A stretch of 64,000 nt of DNA from Steromphala cineraria (GCA_916613615.1 OU744720.1:4319749-4383748); one strand, 5' to 3'. Positions 48,020 to 59,774 are shown, numbered from the stretch's first letter. A program made the numbers and translations. Notes: generated by a model from the sequence alone, not told the origin.

Positions 48020-48424
48020 ATGGAAACTGAGGACGGGGCTGCTAAATATCAAACAGGCCTAACAGAATAGATGAATAAACGGGTTTTTTTTAGTAAATCA
48101 TCACTCTATCCAATTAATATTAACATCATTTTCATTTTTATAAATAAAAATCAAGACCATAGTACGTAAAGCATTGTATGGACAAAAAATAGGATCTTCG
48201 ACAAAACCGAGTGGAACCTAGCCGTCATTTCATCCACGGTATATTTACTCTTTCAGACCTGGATTAAAATCACTGAATGTATGTCGATATGTAAGTCTCA
48301 TTAAGATATTTTCAAGTAGTCCCGGGGTGCAGATGCCCCTAACCACACATCGTGTCGTTGTGTTCAAGTGTGCTGGAGATCACATCCCCCAGGCTGTGTC
48401 ACATGAAAAACTTTGGCATAGAAC

Positions 48425-48505
48425 TCTTATCGATTGGTATTGTCTAGCGCACCAATGCGCGGAAATGAAGCGGAATCGGCAAAGCGCTGATTTTGTTCAC
48501 AAGAT
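48425..48505 (+). promoter_or_regulatory. CCAAT-containing, CpG-richer putative promoter
   Basis: GATTGG (inverted CCAAT) at about 48434 and ACCAATGCGCGG at about 48451 precede the ATG at 48506 by 50-70 bp. CpG density is clearly higher than in the array. Inference from composition and motifs only. Confidence 0.3.
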
Positions 48506-48567
48506 ATGGCAGCGGATAGCGGGAAGGTAACGGATTACTTCACAAGTCGAGTCGCGGAGAAACAGAG
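48506..48567 (+). CDS. Candidate first coding exon with CDT1-like VTDYF motif
   Basis: ATG with purine at -3 opens MAADSGKVTDYFTSRVAEKQ and reaches a plausible donor CAGAG|GTGGGC. The VTDYF.xR arrangement at residues 8-15 resembles the N-terminal PCNA-dependent degron of CDT1 (VTDFF near residue 6), though the usual Gln at PIP-box position 1 is absent. An acceptor TTTTGCCACAG at 48642 gives a 75-nt intron, and the frame continues either way to a stop at 48790. No later CDT1 sequence is present, so identity is tentative. Confidence 0.3.
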
Positions 48568-48799
48568 GTGGGCATTCTTATTACTAGAACCATTTCTTAC
48601 TTTTCAACTCAATTTCTTCGTGCGGACTTTCTTTTGCCACAGGTTCCTTAATCGTACTTCTTGTAAATCAATATGTGATGTAAAAACAACAGATGGGAGT
48701 TTAATAGCTTTCCTTGCAATCATAACTGTCACCAATTTTCTATCAATTGTACTTAATTGTTTAAATTATTGGAGTTATATTGCGTGTTGATTATCTATT

Positions 48800-49715
48800 T
48801 TTTCTAACATCTTGGAACTGTTTGAAAGCTTGTCACGTGGCTTGCAGAGTGACCCAAGTGTATATATTACAATCATTAAAATAATTGATGTCACGAACTG
48901 AAGTGTAACAGACATCGATATTGTCCTTGTAAATTTCACCACTTAGTTTAAATAATGGTGTTTGTTAACATTTTCATTGATTCTTAAATATAAACTTATT
49001 CTTATACGTAGTCCTTATACACCTAGACTTTGCAGTTGTTTTTAGGAACAAAACAATTACTCAAATATTTTGATGATAATGATAATTACTAAATAGTTAG
49101 ACAATCTTGTTTCTTAAGTCCCGTCGACGATTTCCATTGCTTTAATCACAAGAAAGATGTTGTTATATTGTAAACTGCTTCCTTGTTGTTCAGTCAAAAG
49201 TATTACTTTATTATTAAATTCGGCGTGAACAGCCACTGAGCATGGAATGTTTTAGGTGTGTATTACTTTATCCACGTGTTGATACAAATAGACATTAATA
49301 TGAACAAGTTATCTAATGCTCTTCTGAAACGTTCTGAAATGTATGTGGAGTAAAACCACTTTCATAATCAATGTATAATCTAAGCTGATTATTACACTAC
49401 CAATATTTTGCTATTGCAGTTTTTTTAAACATCGGTTCTACCATAGATTTATCTTTTGTAAACGTCATTTCACTATGTCTACGCTCCCACAGTAAAAACA
49501 CACATCTTAATGGATCCTAACACAAGTACACATCGAATATCTTCCATTTTCATTTAGTTATTACACGAAATGCATATATTTACAAATACATTTTTCGTTT
49601 TGATAACTAGTTTTCAATAAAATCATACTAAACTAGATGCACTAAGTTGGAGGTAACATTTGGCATGACAAATTAGTCGAATACATTACATGGTAGAGGT
49701 GTTGTAGGGAGTCTA
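48800..49715. other. Interval between 48.5-kb locus and rearranged array end
   Basis: AT-rich, no notable frame, no recognised repeat. Confidence 0.4.
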
Positions 49716-50178
49716 CAAGTGATGACTTTATCAGAGATGCTGTCGGCTATTTTCATTATTAGTTCTACGACTGTCAAATTAGAACATGGTGAACAGATTA
49801 GTCATTTGTTGTTTCTGATAAGTGAGGAATATCATTCTTCTGGTTTCAATTAGAGGTTCGGTTAGAGGTGGCCTCGTTATAAAACCACAACCCTTCCAAG
49901 GTATCACGAAGACTCATTTAAGATGTGTGTACATCATTTCTCGGTAATTCTGATTCTTATTTGATTATTTTTGCTTCTTGGAGTGACGTTATTTGGTTCG
50001 TACAAGGGGTCTTTAATTTATTTGTAAAGGTTGGTTTTGTCATTCGAATGTTTAAGTCCCCATTTCATATCAGATGTTGAAATCGATTGCGGATCGATTA
50101 ACGTCTGTCTCTTCTATTGACCTATAGTTATCTCTTTTCTCGGATTATCATTGCACTTTGACAGATTTTACACAGAAT
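49716..50178. repeat. Rearranged partial extra copy of array blocks E and B
   Basis: 49716-49766 is the end of block E (normally just right of B). It is joined at about 49766 to block B sequence (ACGACTGTCAAATTAG), which runs parallel to 51640-52040, and at about 50178 to sequence matching 33.12 kb (ACTTCGCTACTGATGAAAAT). The two novel junctions show unequal recombination or internal duplication within unit 3. Confidence 0.6.
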
Positions 50179-53100
50179 TACATAACTTCGCTACTGATGA
50201 AAATGGATTTGCATTCACGAATGTTTGGGTTAAAGGTTAAGACAACCTTTACAAATCCCTTCACAAACTGAACTTGTTATTGTGAGGTAAATTGCTGTAA
50301 ATTGTTTTTTAAAAAACATTTGCAAATCCTTACAGGGACGTTTTACATAATAAATCTATAATGCGTGTCGGGACCTGATCATGTCAACAAACTATATTAT
50401 AAATATAGCCAATAAAGTCCCTATGCCTTTAACGATTATATATATTGGCCATTGAAAATGAATGTTCCCATCTTACCCCAAACAGAAGTTTTCAGTACCT
50501 TGTTTCGTGAATCGAAGTAACATGTCTTTAAGAGAACCGATATACACCTTGTATTACTTGCATATCCATGTTGTAAATGTCGTTGGGGACTTTCTACTTT
50601 CAAGGAAAGCGTTTTTCGTCAATTATTCTTGGCAAAAAGCGATTCGGATTTTAGAAATTGTCTGTGCCATGAGATTAAACACGTCAAGAATGTCCAATGA
50701 ATATCACTTCGTATAAGATTGTTTTTATCTTAGATTTATGTTCTTTGAAATGGAGGATAGAGCCCGAACTTCCATTATCAAAACAAAAGATATTCATGGA
50801 CACATGGTTTCTAAAATACCAATTGATCGGGGTAAAGTTAGTATTGAACCAATGCTTTATTTTGTTTTGTTTTTAGCCAACTACATGTACATTGTAGTTT
50901 CCTCCTCAATAGTATACATGAGTGTTCACCAGAATAAACAATACTAATATTCGTTCACTTGTTATCTATGAGGAATCAGTTTCATATTGAGGATAGAGTG
51001 AAGAGAATATAAACGACCTGTGAATTGTATTTTGGATTGATAAACTGCATGCATTTATCGATCCTTTCGAACATGTTTATGTTTTTCTTTACTTTTTTAC
51101 GTCAACTGATATAGAAACTCAATCATAGTCTTCGGAAGTTTAATGACATTTAAGGCATAATATAGTTTACAAACACCTGACCCTGTATGTTATGTTCACA
51201 ATTATATTGATATCCGATTTATCCTTAACATGTGGTAATCCATCTACCCTTACCACATTAAGTCTGAATACGTGAGGATAAACCTAATTGTTACTGAGAA
51301 TGCAAACACTTTCCTTTCTGCTTTCCTGCTAATCTAAATGGGTGACAGGTTGATTTCCTCTAGTAAGAATCAGTGGGCTGAATAAATCCGTTGATTAAAC
51401 CAAGGGAAAAATACTTGGGAGAAATATTACAACAATTGCATAATCTATTTTTTACCGCAGACTCTATGCTTTAATTAATTTCTAGTTACACTTTCCTGTG
51501 TCACATCGTAACATAATGTTTTGTTAAATCAAACATGTTTATTAACTTAATCGTTGAAACAGTATGATATCATGAAAATAAGTGCAACTTTTATAATCTA
51601 AACAGCTGTCCCACACCCTATCATCATTTGTTGCTGCCTGTACGGCTGTCAAATTAGAACAGGGTGAACGGGTAAGTCTTTTGTTGTTTCTGATAAGGGG
51701 GGAACATCATGCTTCTGGTTTCAATTAGAGCTGGGTAAGAGGTGGCCTCATTATAAAACCACAACCCTTCCAAGGTATATACTGTTTGAGATGGATGTAC
51801 ACCGCTTCTGGGTGATTCTTAAGCAAGTTCACAAGATTGTTTTTGCTTCTTGGAGTGACGTTATTTGGTTCGTACAAGAAGTCTTTAATTCGTTTGTAAA
51901 GCTTAAATTTTAATCCAAATTTTTAAGTACCCATTTCATATCAAATGTTGTAATCGATTGCCCTTGACGTCTGTCTCTTCTATTGATCTATAGTTATCTC
52001 TTTTCTTGGATTATCATTGCACTTTGACAGGTTTAACACAGAATGCTTAAAGTAACAGGGTAGCTTTTCATTTACTTACTGACGACAAAGCCACTTATTG
52101 ATAGCGTGGACGTAGCAACTTGTAACACCGGATTTGGTGAATCCCTCTTTGCAGAGAATTGTCCTAAAGTGCTTGAACGTGATGACTTCATAAGAGATCT
52201 TGTCGGTTATTTATTATTAGTTCTGGTCTAGACTCTTCTGACAGCGGTAACTCTTTTAATAGTTCAAAATGCTGTCCTCCTCGATATATCTTTACATATG
52301 TGTCTTTGCTTCGGTGACAACCAAACATGTTATGTCCAAAGTCCAAAATTACAGATTATATATATTTATCATATGTTCTATCAACATTCTTCGGTAAAAA
52401 CAGGTTGCTGCATTCGAAAGAATGGGCGGAACTCTAAAGTACTGCCAGGAATGCTAGAAAAAAAAAATTCAGACCTTAAGGGAAACTTTACATAAACATT
52501 GCAAATATCGACTTATTATTACAGGTAAGCAAACCAATTGATGTGCACTACTTTAGATAAAACCTTTATTCCTGATTTAGTCAAGATGATCCTCACTTGA
52601 CGTGTTTTGTTATCCGAGATACGACTACCAGCTTGTACCATGCTCTATATTATCGATCGATCGTGAAACTTAATGTGTATTCAATTTTAACGAAACACTT
52701 AGTCACAAGTCGAAAGAGTTCGAGTTAATTCTAAACCTGACAGGAACACAGTGATAAAGCTTGAAGAGGATCATCATGTGCCCAACATTCAACTAAATAT
52801 AGTTTTGAACGATTAAAGCATCTGTGCCATGCATCGATTGTTCCTTCAAAGTCTCATGTCAGCTTGAAAGTTGGAAATAGATGGCTTAGAAAGAGACAAT
52901 TACGTCCGAAAAAATTCTAATTATATGCACAATAAGCAACTGCTGAACTGTGTTGCCTTGGAAAGATGAATTGTATCCCATTAAATCTTTTTATTCAGAT
53001 ACGGGAAGGTCATCAGAGAGATTAAAGAGCTGGTTATGAAAACTTATCGATCAAAACAATCCCTAGGCGAGAGATCAATACTAAATGAATTGTTACAGTT

Positions 53101-53499
53101 GATCTCTTTATCATCGATTATGGAAAATGTTATTAATGAGATGTACACATATCATCATGGTCTTGTATATAGTATAAAATCAAGCAATCCTTTTCATTAA
53201 ATCTTGTAAAATTTAGTCGATGAAGTCAGATCAAATTTAATGTTTTATGTGACTATGTTACTGGGAGAAAATTTTACTTGCAGAAAGTATGAGTGTGAAG
53301 CAAATTTAGTTTCATCTTTATTATGCATACATTTGTTACTTCAACTGACAATACTTTAAGACATGTACTCTCTCAGAAGCTAGTGCACACTAATAGTGAT
53401 AATAAAGACTTCACTAACAACCAATTACTGTTTTGTTTGATAAATATCAATACCTCCTTCTATTATTCAAGAATCGATAAATAAAAACTTCAAAAAAGG

Positions 53500-53680
53500 T
53501 CAAATTTGAGGTATCGGTATTCTGTCGTCATCCTTGTGAGACAAGCAACTATTATTATTAAGTCGAAAGGTCACTCCTTCACAAAGGGTAATACGTCTAC
53601 ACCCATCCCAGCGCCTTCCAGAGATATTAGTTATTCAGACGTCTCTGTGCCATTCCACAATAATTCAAAGATTCGCTTTT
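53500..53680. repeat. Possible fourth-unit remnant of the signal-ORF region
   Basis: ACAAAGGGTAATACG...CACCCATCCCAGCGCC...TTATTCAGAC parallels ACAAAGGGTAATGAAG...CACCCACCCAGCGCTA...CATTCAGGAA at 6895-6980. The ATG and signal part are not preserved. It follows the right end of unit 3, where a further unit would start. Confidence 0.35.
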
Positions 53681-54210
53681 TGCTATCTTTAAGTTGAAGT
53701 GGCCAAGTTAGCTATGTAGGTGGGAATAATCAGAAAATTAACACAGCTTTTGTATGGTTTATACAGATTTACTGTACTTCTAAAATTTAGAATAACTTAA
53801 AGTAAAATAGCCTTACTTCTAATAACTGCTAGTAAGGTGTTCAAATCAAAATAACAACAAATTTCGTATTACTTCTTTACTTAATAAGTAACGTAATTTT
53901 CTTGATGAATTGTTTTATTGATACATTGGTCGAGTAACGAGATTACTAACTATCTTCATCAAATTTTTTTGCAAAAAAAAGACATCAAAGAAACATTATG
54001 ATAAACACGTTAAAATACAATTGTAACCACTGCATGAAATTTATATTCAACACGTCAATATATAGGTATCTTCTTTTCGGTGTTAAGTTTGACTGACAAC
54101 GTCGTTTATAACTACTTGTACAACATGCATGTCCAAATATCTCATGTTATCCAATATTGAAATGATAAAATCAACAGGTTTAAAGAACATTGATGCATTA
54201 ATACAGAAAC

Positions 54211-54292
54211 CAGCTCAATAAGTCTTCTGTCAATATTTGAGTCATTGAGATTTGGAGATGTATCCCTTGATGTGCCCGGCCTTAGCCGAAAA
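54211..54292 (-). CDS. Weak exon candidate, RLRPGTSRDTSPNLNDSNID
   Basis: Minus strand between an acceptor-like AAACTATATCAG and a weak donor GAGCTG|GTTTCT. The frame reads FRLRPGTSRDTSPNLNDSNI, then DRRLIEL. It is hydrophilic, like an intracellular tail. It would follow 55669-55845 in transcription order. No homology recognised. Confidence 0.2.
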
Positions 54293-55035
54293 CTGATATA
54301 GTTTAGTTTATGATTATTGTCTTCTACATTTGTAGAAATGTTTTTCAATTTTCTCTAATAGTTTTGAGAAATTAGGTTTATTGTTTCGACCTCAAAAGGA
54401 GAAATTGATTAAACAATATCGACACTTTTTAATCATTGTGCGAACGAAATATGTTTGTGTTAAGCTAGTACACTTGAAAATTAAATTTTATGAAGATCGG
54501 GTAAATATTATAATACAGAAACCACAATGGTTACCCTACGTCAATCTTAAAAACCGGATATGTTCATCGCACGATATAGGTGATGACACCAATCGAGTAA
54601 ATTGGTTGCTCTGCAAATCGGTAGCAAACGTTTATTCCAAAGTTCCCCGAACATCATAAACAAAATCCTGAAGTTCACACAAGTAAATAAATGCCATAAA
54701 TTAAATTCCTCGTTTTTCATATTGTCAAGTAAAACAATTCTATAATAATCGTCATAAATTTATTTAATATGAGGATAAAAACATTTTTGTAAAGAATTCA
54801 AAGAAACCTTATTTCGAAGAGTGTATAGTAGTTTCGTATCAGTTTGAGTAAGTAAGTCTAGTGCTGGCCCTACAGTAACTTCATTGAAAGTGAGTGACAC
54901 ACAGATGTACTCAAACATTATGTACTCTCATTTCCGTTATGGCCTCGGAGAGTTTTCATCCAAAGTCTGTTGCACTCTTGGTTTCTGCAAAAACTGTGGC
55001 GCGCCAAATGTATTGAACACGATCACTTTGCTTAC

Positions 55036-55092
55036 CGTGTTGGGTCAGATAATGCTAGAAGGAATGACATCTGCTTCATTCTCAGGAAATGA
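55036..55092 (-). CDS. Weak exon candidate with strong splice sites
   Basis: Minus strand: pyrimidine-rich CTTTCATTTGACATAG acceptor and ACACG|GTAAGC donor enclose 57 nt. One phase is open (HFLRMKQMSFLLALSDPTR); another reads SFPENEADVIPSSII and stops. Phase could not be decided. Confidence 0.2.
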
Positions 55093-55668
55093 CTATGTCA
55101 AATGAAAGACAAGGGATTATTAAAAGGATAAGATTAGTGTCAGCTTCATTTTTTGTAACAATCAGCCGTAGCCTTGAACAAGAAAAAGTGTGTCAGTATA
55201 GACAGATGACAGTTAGCAATTTCTCCCATAGGAATACTCCTGGTGTTAATGCCCATTGCACATCTGAAGACCATATTGGACTATTTCCATTTAACCATCT
55301 AACTGTTGCCTTGGGAGTTGGATATAATGAAGCGAAGGACTAGTTTTTTAATACTACTTGCTGTCTTCATGTCACTTTGATTAGATTTTGTGTTCCTCAG
55401 ACCCGAAAGCCCATCCGTCAAAACTGTTTAATTTCTTACCTTGCCTTTGGGAGATTAAGGATTTAAACTAAGTGAATCATTTCTTAGAATAAGGTGTATA
55501 ATAGTTAAGTTACGACCTTCAATATGAATTCCGTTGTTTAGAACGAAAAGCTACTGCATGTTTACATCTTCTTCCTAACTTGTAACTATAAAGGATAAAA
55601 TCCGTCAGTTGATCAGGACCACATACATGTATGTCATACATCATCAATTAATTTAGGCAAGTTAGTGT

Positions 55669-55845
55669 TTATGTCAAGTGTGTATGTGTATTTATCATAT
55701 ATGTATCATCTACGAGTATTTCTGCATTGACGTGTAAACTGGGATACTTTTCCGGGGTAATGCTGTCTTTTACAAGCCGAACCTTATGTATCATTAAAAG
55801 GTAAACGTTGGGAACAAAAAAGAAACATGCAATAGCTTGTCGTTC
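55669..55845 (-). CDS. Candidate exon resembling TM7 of a class C GPCR
   Basis: After a good acceptor CATGTCCTTACAG| the frame reads ERQAIACFFFVPNVYLLMIH, then KVRLVKDSITPEKYPSLHV. The AC.FF...YLL(M/I) pattern is like the seventh membrane helix of class C receptors (CaSR has LACIFF-KIYIIL; mGluRs have CxFxPKVYIIL). The usual PK is PN here and the following P.xN is absent. No other TM exons were recognised up to the window end, so this is a lone fragment. It could also be a chance hydrophobic frame. Confidence 0.28.
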   Translation of the reverse strand, partial: ERQAIACFFFVPNVYLLMIHKVRLVKDSITPEKYPSLHVNAEILVDDTYMINTHTHLT

Positions 55846-55899
55846 CTGTAAGGACATGGACATTCATTTGGCTCTTATACACTAAGCTCTATTCATTAT

Positions 55900-56870
55900 T
55901 ATGCACAATACACTACTTGAAGATATTAACACCTATCTAGAAACAACAGAGACAGGCACATTGCTCACTAAAATACATGCCCACAGAGTGTTTTTATTGT
56001 ACTGACACGTGGTAAATGCATTATCTTTATTTTTGCTTGTGGAAAATATTACATCCTATTAAATGGGCATGACATACATACAAAGAATCATCTGGAATAA
56101 ATAAATGTGATGTTTAATGTCCATTTAATGTTTTTATCAAAGGCCAAGATGGTTTCGTATTCTTGCATGATACCATTAATCACAGATTCAATGAGATTGA
56201 GTATTAAGTGATAATTGAAATTGTCAATAATAGCAACAAGTTATAAACCATTAAATCCTGTTGTGAGATCTATTTTCATATTCGATATATAATGTTTTTT
56301 ATGGAGAACAGTTAGGGACTCCCAACCGTGCCACGTAGCAATCCACAGACTCAAACACCCTGACACTAAGTGTGTATTACACGAGATCAAGCGCGATTTC
56401 GCAACGTAATTTAATCTAAAGAACATTCCAAAACAACAATTCAATAAGACCTAGACAAACTCTCTCCTGATTAAACTTTATACGATTACATTTGAGAATT
56501 GGAATCTTGCAGGAAGACCCAACATTCACCCTTGCAGGTTAAACTGTCAATTAATTTGTTGATCTTGGAACTGAAAATCACCTCTACCTAATGCTTTAAC
56601 TGGGGTTTAATTGCAAATCAACTTACCGTTTTAGCAGAAACTTTGTATGAAGAAATTGATTCTCTACAGGGTAAAAGAGAAATTCAGGGAAAGGAGAATC
56701 AATATGTTATAAACGTTGCCTAAAACTTGGTCAGGGACACTACCAGCAAGCTTTGCAGTTTTGTTTACCTGGCAATGTTTTTTGTCCTTTTTGTTCACCA
56801 GATTAACTTTGATCACGCTGTTTACATCAATGTTCAAATCCCGCTGAGGATTACTATTTATCATCCAAAC
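55900..56870. other. AT-rich interval, no gene seen
   Basis: Frames at 56241-56444 and 56664-56864 (minus) lack splice support or recognisable domains. Confidence 0.4.
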
Positions 56871-56875
56871 TGGGT

Positions 56876-56946
56876 TCCGCAGGAGATATCGCTTGTGTTG
56901 ATATTTTTTATATCAGAAGACACTTGGGTGAGATTCTCTATATATT
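56876..56946 (+). repeat. Element terminus inverted relative to 59.64-59.70 kb
   Basis: GGAGATATCGCTTGTGTTGA...ATATCAGAAGACACTTGG...GAGATTCTC is the reverse complement, with small changes, of 59643-59700. A further partial copy is at 59724-59774, and the GGAGATATCGCTT end recurs at 62578. These are ends of one dispersed element family. Confidence 0.6.
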
Positions 56947-57957
56947 CCATACAAAAAAGACGCTGCTGTAGCGTGACGTTACATTTTCAGTCTAATTTTT
57001 TTTATCTACCATTGTTACCGTTTATATGAATTGATGGAAATAACTCTTTGGTTGTGTATTATCTTTTTATTATCTATCATTACCAACAGATAACATAGGG
57101 TGTGTTTAATAATGGTAATAAACGGTACGCTGAAAAACACCGAGAGTACATCAACAACTACACTGCCAACATAAAAGGCTTTCTTGACCTTAAGTTAATA
57201 CATTATGATAGCATATACATCTATGAATAGCAGGGATCGTTCTTCAAGGTAGAGACGATCTATTGCTGTGATGTCGGGAAATAGCAGGTTTATACTTCTA
57301 TTTGAATGATACAATTTGTTCGTAGCTTCGTGTATATATATAGAAAAAATAATCAATCTGAAGTTGCCCTTTGAACTTATTGACAATTTTGAAAGATTAT
57401 TGCGATTGTCATTTTTAGAAATATTATTCTTGAAGACTTTCAAAAAGCTTATCTACTCATTTATAGACCATAACAGCATTGCTGCAAAAACTGTATTATA
57501 ATCTGTGATGAAATATGTGACCTTCCACAAATAAAACTAACTCGATTTACTTTGAGTACGATGAATAAACTTTGCACGATGGAAAACCTTTGCACGAGAA
57601 CCTTTCATTCAGCAAAATTACACGACCTAAGGACATGTTTAGATATCTATAATCCCCTGAGTGTTTACAAATGTTCAATAATTAGCACTTAGCTAGTCAG
57701 GTGGTAAAATAGGTTAACATGCAATGAGTTCATCTTCGTTTTCTAATCCTAAATGTTGCGTCCGCCTTCTTCAACGCACATTTTCAAAATGAAATCCCTT
57801 TTTGAAGAGACTTTTACATAACATCGTCCACGTTAGATTCATCAAGAGTTGAATAGTATTTGTCAAATTCGAAAACGTTATTATCAGTGTTGAAAGGGTC
57901 AAATGGATTTTAAAATCGGATTTTGAAAGAAAATTTATACTTTCATGGTTCCTTTTT

Positions 57958-59366
57958 ATCCCCCGCAATAACGAAGTTGCGGGGGGTATTAAAATGGGTA
58001 CCGTCCGTCCGTCCGTCCGTTACACTTTGTGTCCGGCTCATAACTTTCTAACTAATCAACCATTTCAATTCAAATTCGTCATGGACATGAAGAAACATGT
58101 AATAATGTGTCATGAGAAACAATTTTTTGAAAATCTACATAAAATATTAGGATTTTGGAGAAAAAGTGGTAAATTTTGTAAGAAATCTGTTACAAGTCCC
58201 GTCCGGATCACAACTTCTAAACTAATCATCACATATTGATAAAATTTGATATGAAGATACATAATCATCTGAAGGTGTGTCATGAAGAAAAATTTTGAAA
58301 ATATTTTTATAAAATTTTGCCTTTTTTGGCAAAAAATTAGGCCTCTGTTGGAAAACTGTTACAAGTCCTGTTCGGCTCATAACTTCTAAACTAATCATCA
58401 CATGTTGACCAAATTTGATATGGAGATACATAATCATATGAAGGTGTGTCATGGAGAACAATTTTTAAAATGTTTTTATAAAATTTTGCCTTTTTTGGCA
58501 AAAAATGAGGACTGTTGGAAATCTGTTACAAGTCCTGTCTATCTCACAACTAAACTAATCATCACATATTGATCAAATTTGATATGAAGATACATAATCA
58601 TCTGAAGGTGTGTCATGAAGAACAATTTTGAAAATATTTTTATAAAATTTTGCCTTTTTTGGCAAAAAATGAGGCCTCTGTTGGAAAACTGTTACAAGTC
58701 CTGTTCGGCTCATAACTTCTAAACTAATCATCACATGTTGACCAAATTTGATATGGAGATACATAATCATATGAAGGTGTGACATGGAGAATAATTTTGA
58801 AAATGCTTTTATAAAATTTTGCCTTTTTGGGCAAAAAATGAGGCCTCTGTTGGAAAACTGTTACAAGTCCTGTTCGGCTCATAACTTCTAAACTAATCAT
58901 CACATGTTGACCAAATTTGATATGGAGATACATAATCATATGAAGGTGTGACATGGAGAATAATTTTGAAAATGTTTTTATAAAATTTTGCCTTTTTGGG
59001 CAAAAAATGAGGACTGTTGGAAATCTGTTACAAGTCCTGTCTATCTCACAACTAAACTAATCATCACATTTTAATCAAATTTGTTATGGAGATACAAAAT
59101 CATATGTTGGTGTGTCATGAAGAACAGTTTTGAAAATATGTTTGTTTAAATATGATTAAATTAATCTTGGAGATCCAAATACATAATACATAAATTCATC
59201 CATTTGAGTTTAATTTTGTCAGTTTACTCGAATTATGCCCAACAGTGAACATAAAGTTGGTATGATTTAGTTTTTTATTAGAATAGTTTCTTTCATATCC
59301 TGGAAAAATTAATCAGCAATATGATGAGGAAAACCTATACATATTGTGCAATTTGCGGGGGATATA
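57958..59366. mobile_element. CCCCCGCAA / TTGCGGGGGATATAG element with central tandem array
   Basis: The left end ATCCCCCGCAATAACGAAGT holds a small palindrome (CCCCCGCAA...TTGCGGGGG) and is followed by a CCGT microsatellite (57999-58020). The right end is ATTTGCGGGGGATATAGCTC, the inverse of the left end. Between lie about seven 167-bp monomers. No coding capacity is supported; the four short frames inside are products of the repeat. Confidence 0.8.
58025..59150. repeat. ~167-bp tandem repeat, about seven monomers
   Basis: CTGTTACAAGTCC recurs at 58187, 58356, 58523, 58689, 58858 and 59025 (spacings 169, 167, 166, 169, 167), with a diverged first monomer from about 58025. Each monomer has CTAAACTAATCATCACAT, GATATGGAGATACATAATCA and AAATTTTGCCTTTTTTGGCA. 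Alternating monomer subtypes (with GGCCTCTGTTGG or GGACTGTTGG) suggest higher-order duplication. Confidence 0.9.
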
Positions 59367-59642
59367 GCTCGACCATGTCAGCTGCTTGTTTAAAATTCAT
59401 TTTACTCGAAGAGTATAGCGCACTAGAAAATTGTGGAAATGTCTTGCTTTGCATACCATGTTTCATGGTGTCGTAAGGTCTTGCAATTTATTTTTCAAAG
59501 GATAAAGAATTGGCCTCGACCTTTTCATAGGATACCGAGTGGAAGTTAGCAAGCTTAAATGGCGCCTGCAACCATTGGTGCTGAAAGTTGTGTGTAATCA
59601 AATTGTATTATGTTTTCCCCCCTACGGCTCGGGAGACATACA

Positions 59643-59774
59643 GAGAATCTCACTCAAGTGTCTTCTGATATAAACTGTATCAACACAAGTTGATAAAAAT
59701 GACAAATATTTTACTTTATATACGAGTTTTGATATATTTGATATCAGAAAACGGGAGGGCGAGATTCTATTTAT
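59643..59774. repeat. Inverted-repeat element ends
   Basis: GAGAATCTCACTCAAGTGTC...TTCTGATATA (59646 on) and TTGATATCAGAAAACGGGAG...GAGATTCTAT (59737-59769) form a foldback. Both are related to 56876-56946. Confidence 0.55.

Larger units (their letters stand above)
38160..53200. repeat. Segmental repeat unit 3 of the tandem array (~15 kb, rearranged)
   Basis: Blocks recognisable are 38.09-38.2 (18.4 kb in unit 2), 40.04-40.17 (21.05), 41.38-41.48 (31.35), 41.93-42.0 (32.1), 45.42-45.6 (23.65), 46.29-46.48 (25.2), 50.18-51.6 (33.1-34.5), 51.6-52.28 (34.5-35.6) and 52.85-53.2 (36.4). The order differs from units 1 and 2, since segments matching 31-32 kb precede those matching 23-25 kb. It is more diverged than the other two units. 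Confidence 0.65.

Noticed and set aside
47801..48052. Minus-strand frame with an arginine run
   Set aside because: The run is a translation of the (CGG)7 microsatellite and the rest lies in the TGACCT repeat.
58222..58954. Three near-identical minus-strand frames (MIMYLHIKFGQHVMISLEVM)
   Set aside because: They are the same register of the 167-bp tandem monomer and are not a protein family.
58025..59150. CRISPR array
   Set aside because: Monomers are about 167 bp with no spacers of unique sequence, and the context is eukaryotic.
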